Source: Anthonomus grandis grandis (lineage: Eukaryota > Arthropoda > Insecta > Coleoptera > Curculionidae). Taken from it: 64,000 nucleotides of DNA. Positions within the stretch are counted from its first letter, which is position 1. Each line of letters starts with the position of its first letter. Under the pieces are notes generated by a model that searched no databases, had not been told where the DNA came from, and saw only the letters and a list, made by a program, of their open reading frames with translations. The translations under genes and the position numbers were made by a program. Of the stretch, positions 62,803 through 64,000 are shown piece by piece. Location of the stretch: contig NC_065567.1 in assembly GCF_022605725.1 (NCBI RefSeq), positions 32,901,127 to 32,965,126 on the forward strand. The letters run 5' to 3'.

Positions 62803-63177
62803 CTGAAATAAGAATTTCTCTTGAAGCATACGATTGTTTATCAGCGTTATATGACTTTTAAATTAAAAGATTCATTGGAATTGATGTCACTTGGATATAC
62901 AGAATGTCAAGAAATTTATGGCGAAAAATGGGGATTTTGATAAGTGAACATTTAAAAATTAGGGAATACTCTCGAAATGTTTTTATTTTTGATGAATATT
63001 CTAAGAACCAGGAAAGTTTCAGTGTTCTCAATATACAGTATTGTGCATAAATTTAGCAACAAGCGATGTTTTCAAAAATATTATTTGATCCTTTATTTAT
63101 TCCATATTATTTCTTTACTTTACACGGTATTATTCATAAATATACCGAGATATCATAATAATGCCAATGCAGAGTAA
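62803..63177. other. rut intron, unassigned
   Basis: A single mariner-like terminus (TACAGAATGTCAAG) near 62899; otherwise nothing. Confidence 0.4.
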
Positions 63178-64000
63178 AGCCTCGTTTTCACGAAGATAGT
63201 ACTCTCGTGCAAGTGCTCTTATGATAGTCTCGATAGTCCTATCATGAAATGATGAGGTGTCTACACGTACACAAAAATATCACGATAGTAACCAATAACA
63301 AGATGGCCGACACAGAGTTAATTGCTGCGGTAGCTGCTGTTGTTGTTGAAATAATTAAAATAAAACGCAGGAAAAAGAAAAAATCTAAAAAGATATGGGT
63401 GAGAAAATGGATAGGCAGGAGAAGTATACTTGGTGCTTCTGCAACACTTTTAAAAGAACTTGCTGTAGAAGATCCCAAAAGCTTTTTTAATTTTTTACGC
63501 ATGAATGATAAAATGTTTAATACATTAGCAAAAAAGGTAAGTAAATTTTGAACTGGTTAATAAATAATAATAATTGTAAATTCTAGTTTTAGAAAACGTT
63601 TTTTTTTTTAGGTTAGCAGTAAAATACAAAAGAATAATACTGTTATGCGAATGCCTCTACTAGCAAAGCTAAAACTTCAAATAGCTTGTCGATATCTTGC
63701 TACTGGCGACTCACTGGGATCTTTGCAGTTTCTTTACCGAGTGCCAAAGTGTACGATAAGCCAGTTTCTACCAGATGTCTTTGACGCTATATACGAAGTA
63801 TTGAGAGATTATGTTATGGTATGTAATACTAGGTATTAACGCACCATAATTTTGAATGTCTTTAATTATACAAAACATAAAAAAGTTAGGATATTTAATG
63901 AAAGCAACAGAATATTCTAAGAAAATTTAACTAAGTATCTATATTATTATTAACAGTCCAAATCATCATTATCATCCCCCGCCCAATTCGAAAAATAATT
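63178..64000 (+). mobile_element. PIF/Harbinger transposon, 5' part (runs off the window)
   Basis: The left end probably lies near 63178 (TAA|AGCCTCGTTTTCACGAAG), because Harbingers target TAA/TTA. It carries a spliced HARBI1-like gene: exon 63303-63536, exon 63612-63818 and a third exon starting at 63957. The right end is outside the window, so terminal repeats cannot be compared. Confidence 0.65.
63303..63818 (+). CDS. HARBI1-like Harbinger nuclease, first two exons
   Basis: ATG at 63303 opens exon 1 (to 63536, AAG|GTAAGT). It reads MADTELIAAVAAVVVEI, a basic run KIKRRKKKKSKKIWVR, then KWIGRRSILGASATLLKELA and DPKSFFNFLRMNDKMFNTLA, matching the W.R.W...R...GA...L..EL..ED...F.NF.RM family start. 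Exon 2 (63612-63818) reads MRMPLLAKLKLQIACRYLAT and GSLQFLYRVPKCTISQFLPD, the HARBI1 helix-turn-helix-like region. Both are phase 0 and open. A likely third exon begins after ..TTATTAACAG at 63957 (SKSSLSSPAQFEK) but meets TAA at its end, perhaps a 1-base loss. The DDE nuclease part lies outside. Confidence 0.75.

Overview
The window is AT-rich, intron-rich animal DNA crowded with broken transposable elements. Gene content and repeat types point to an insect, most likely a beetle; the order is an inference. Two host genes are supported. (1) On the + strand at the left edge lie the last five coding exons of a TPRG1-like (hSac2-domain) gene (1163-3604). (2) On the - strand, 17 exons spread over about 54.6 kb (62802 down to 8176) form the 3' part of a rutabaga-type, Ca2+/calmodulin-stimulated adenylate cyclase. 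Every one of the 16 splice junctions keeps frame. The exons encode 1560 residues: the end of C1a, the C1b calmodulin-binding linker, membrane segments 7-12, the complete C2 catalytic domain and a cytoplasmic tail of about 840 residues ending in DSDV. The 5' exons of this gene lie beyond position 64000. The two genes converge tail to tail.

Layout: 1-3604 TPRG1-like gene; 3605-8175 intergenic, holding a mariner-like relic whose end is about 100 bp past the rut stop codon; 8176-28628 rut C-terminal tail, C2, second membrane block and last linker exon, with introns holding LINE, mariner, Penelope-like, hAT and foldback elements; 28629-39751 a large intron with LTR-like, LINE, Tc1 and piggyBac relics and a decayed minisatellite; 39752-40367 two small, mutually similar, phase-0 exons; 40368-52831 an intron with a long foldback, a ClpP retropseudogene, nested LINEs and a two-exon cadherin fragment on the opposite strand; 52832-53014 the calmodulin-binding exon; 53015-62657 an intron with a Penelope-like element split by a pogo-type transposon; 62658-62802 the last C1a exon; 63178-64000 the 5' part of a spliced Harbinger element.

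The most notable observations are paired hammerhead-ribozyme-like motifs in two related palindromic elements (20.4 and 27.0 kb), the tandemly duplicated in-frame rut exons, the intronic cadherin exon pair with intact splice sites, and the ClpP retrocopy. I saw no prokaryotic operons, CRISPR arrays or rRNA genes. All homology calls come from reading motifs, without a database search.
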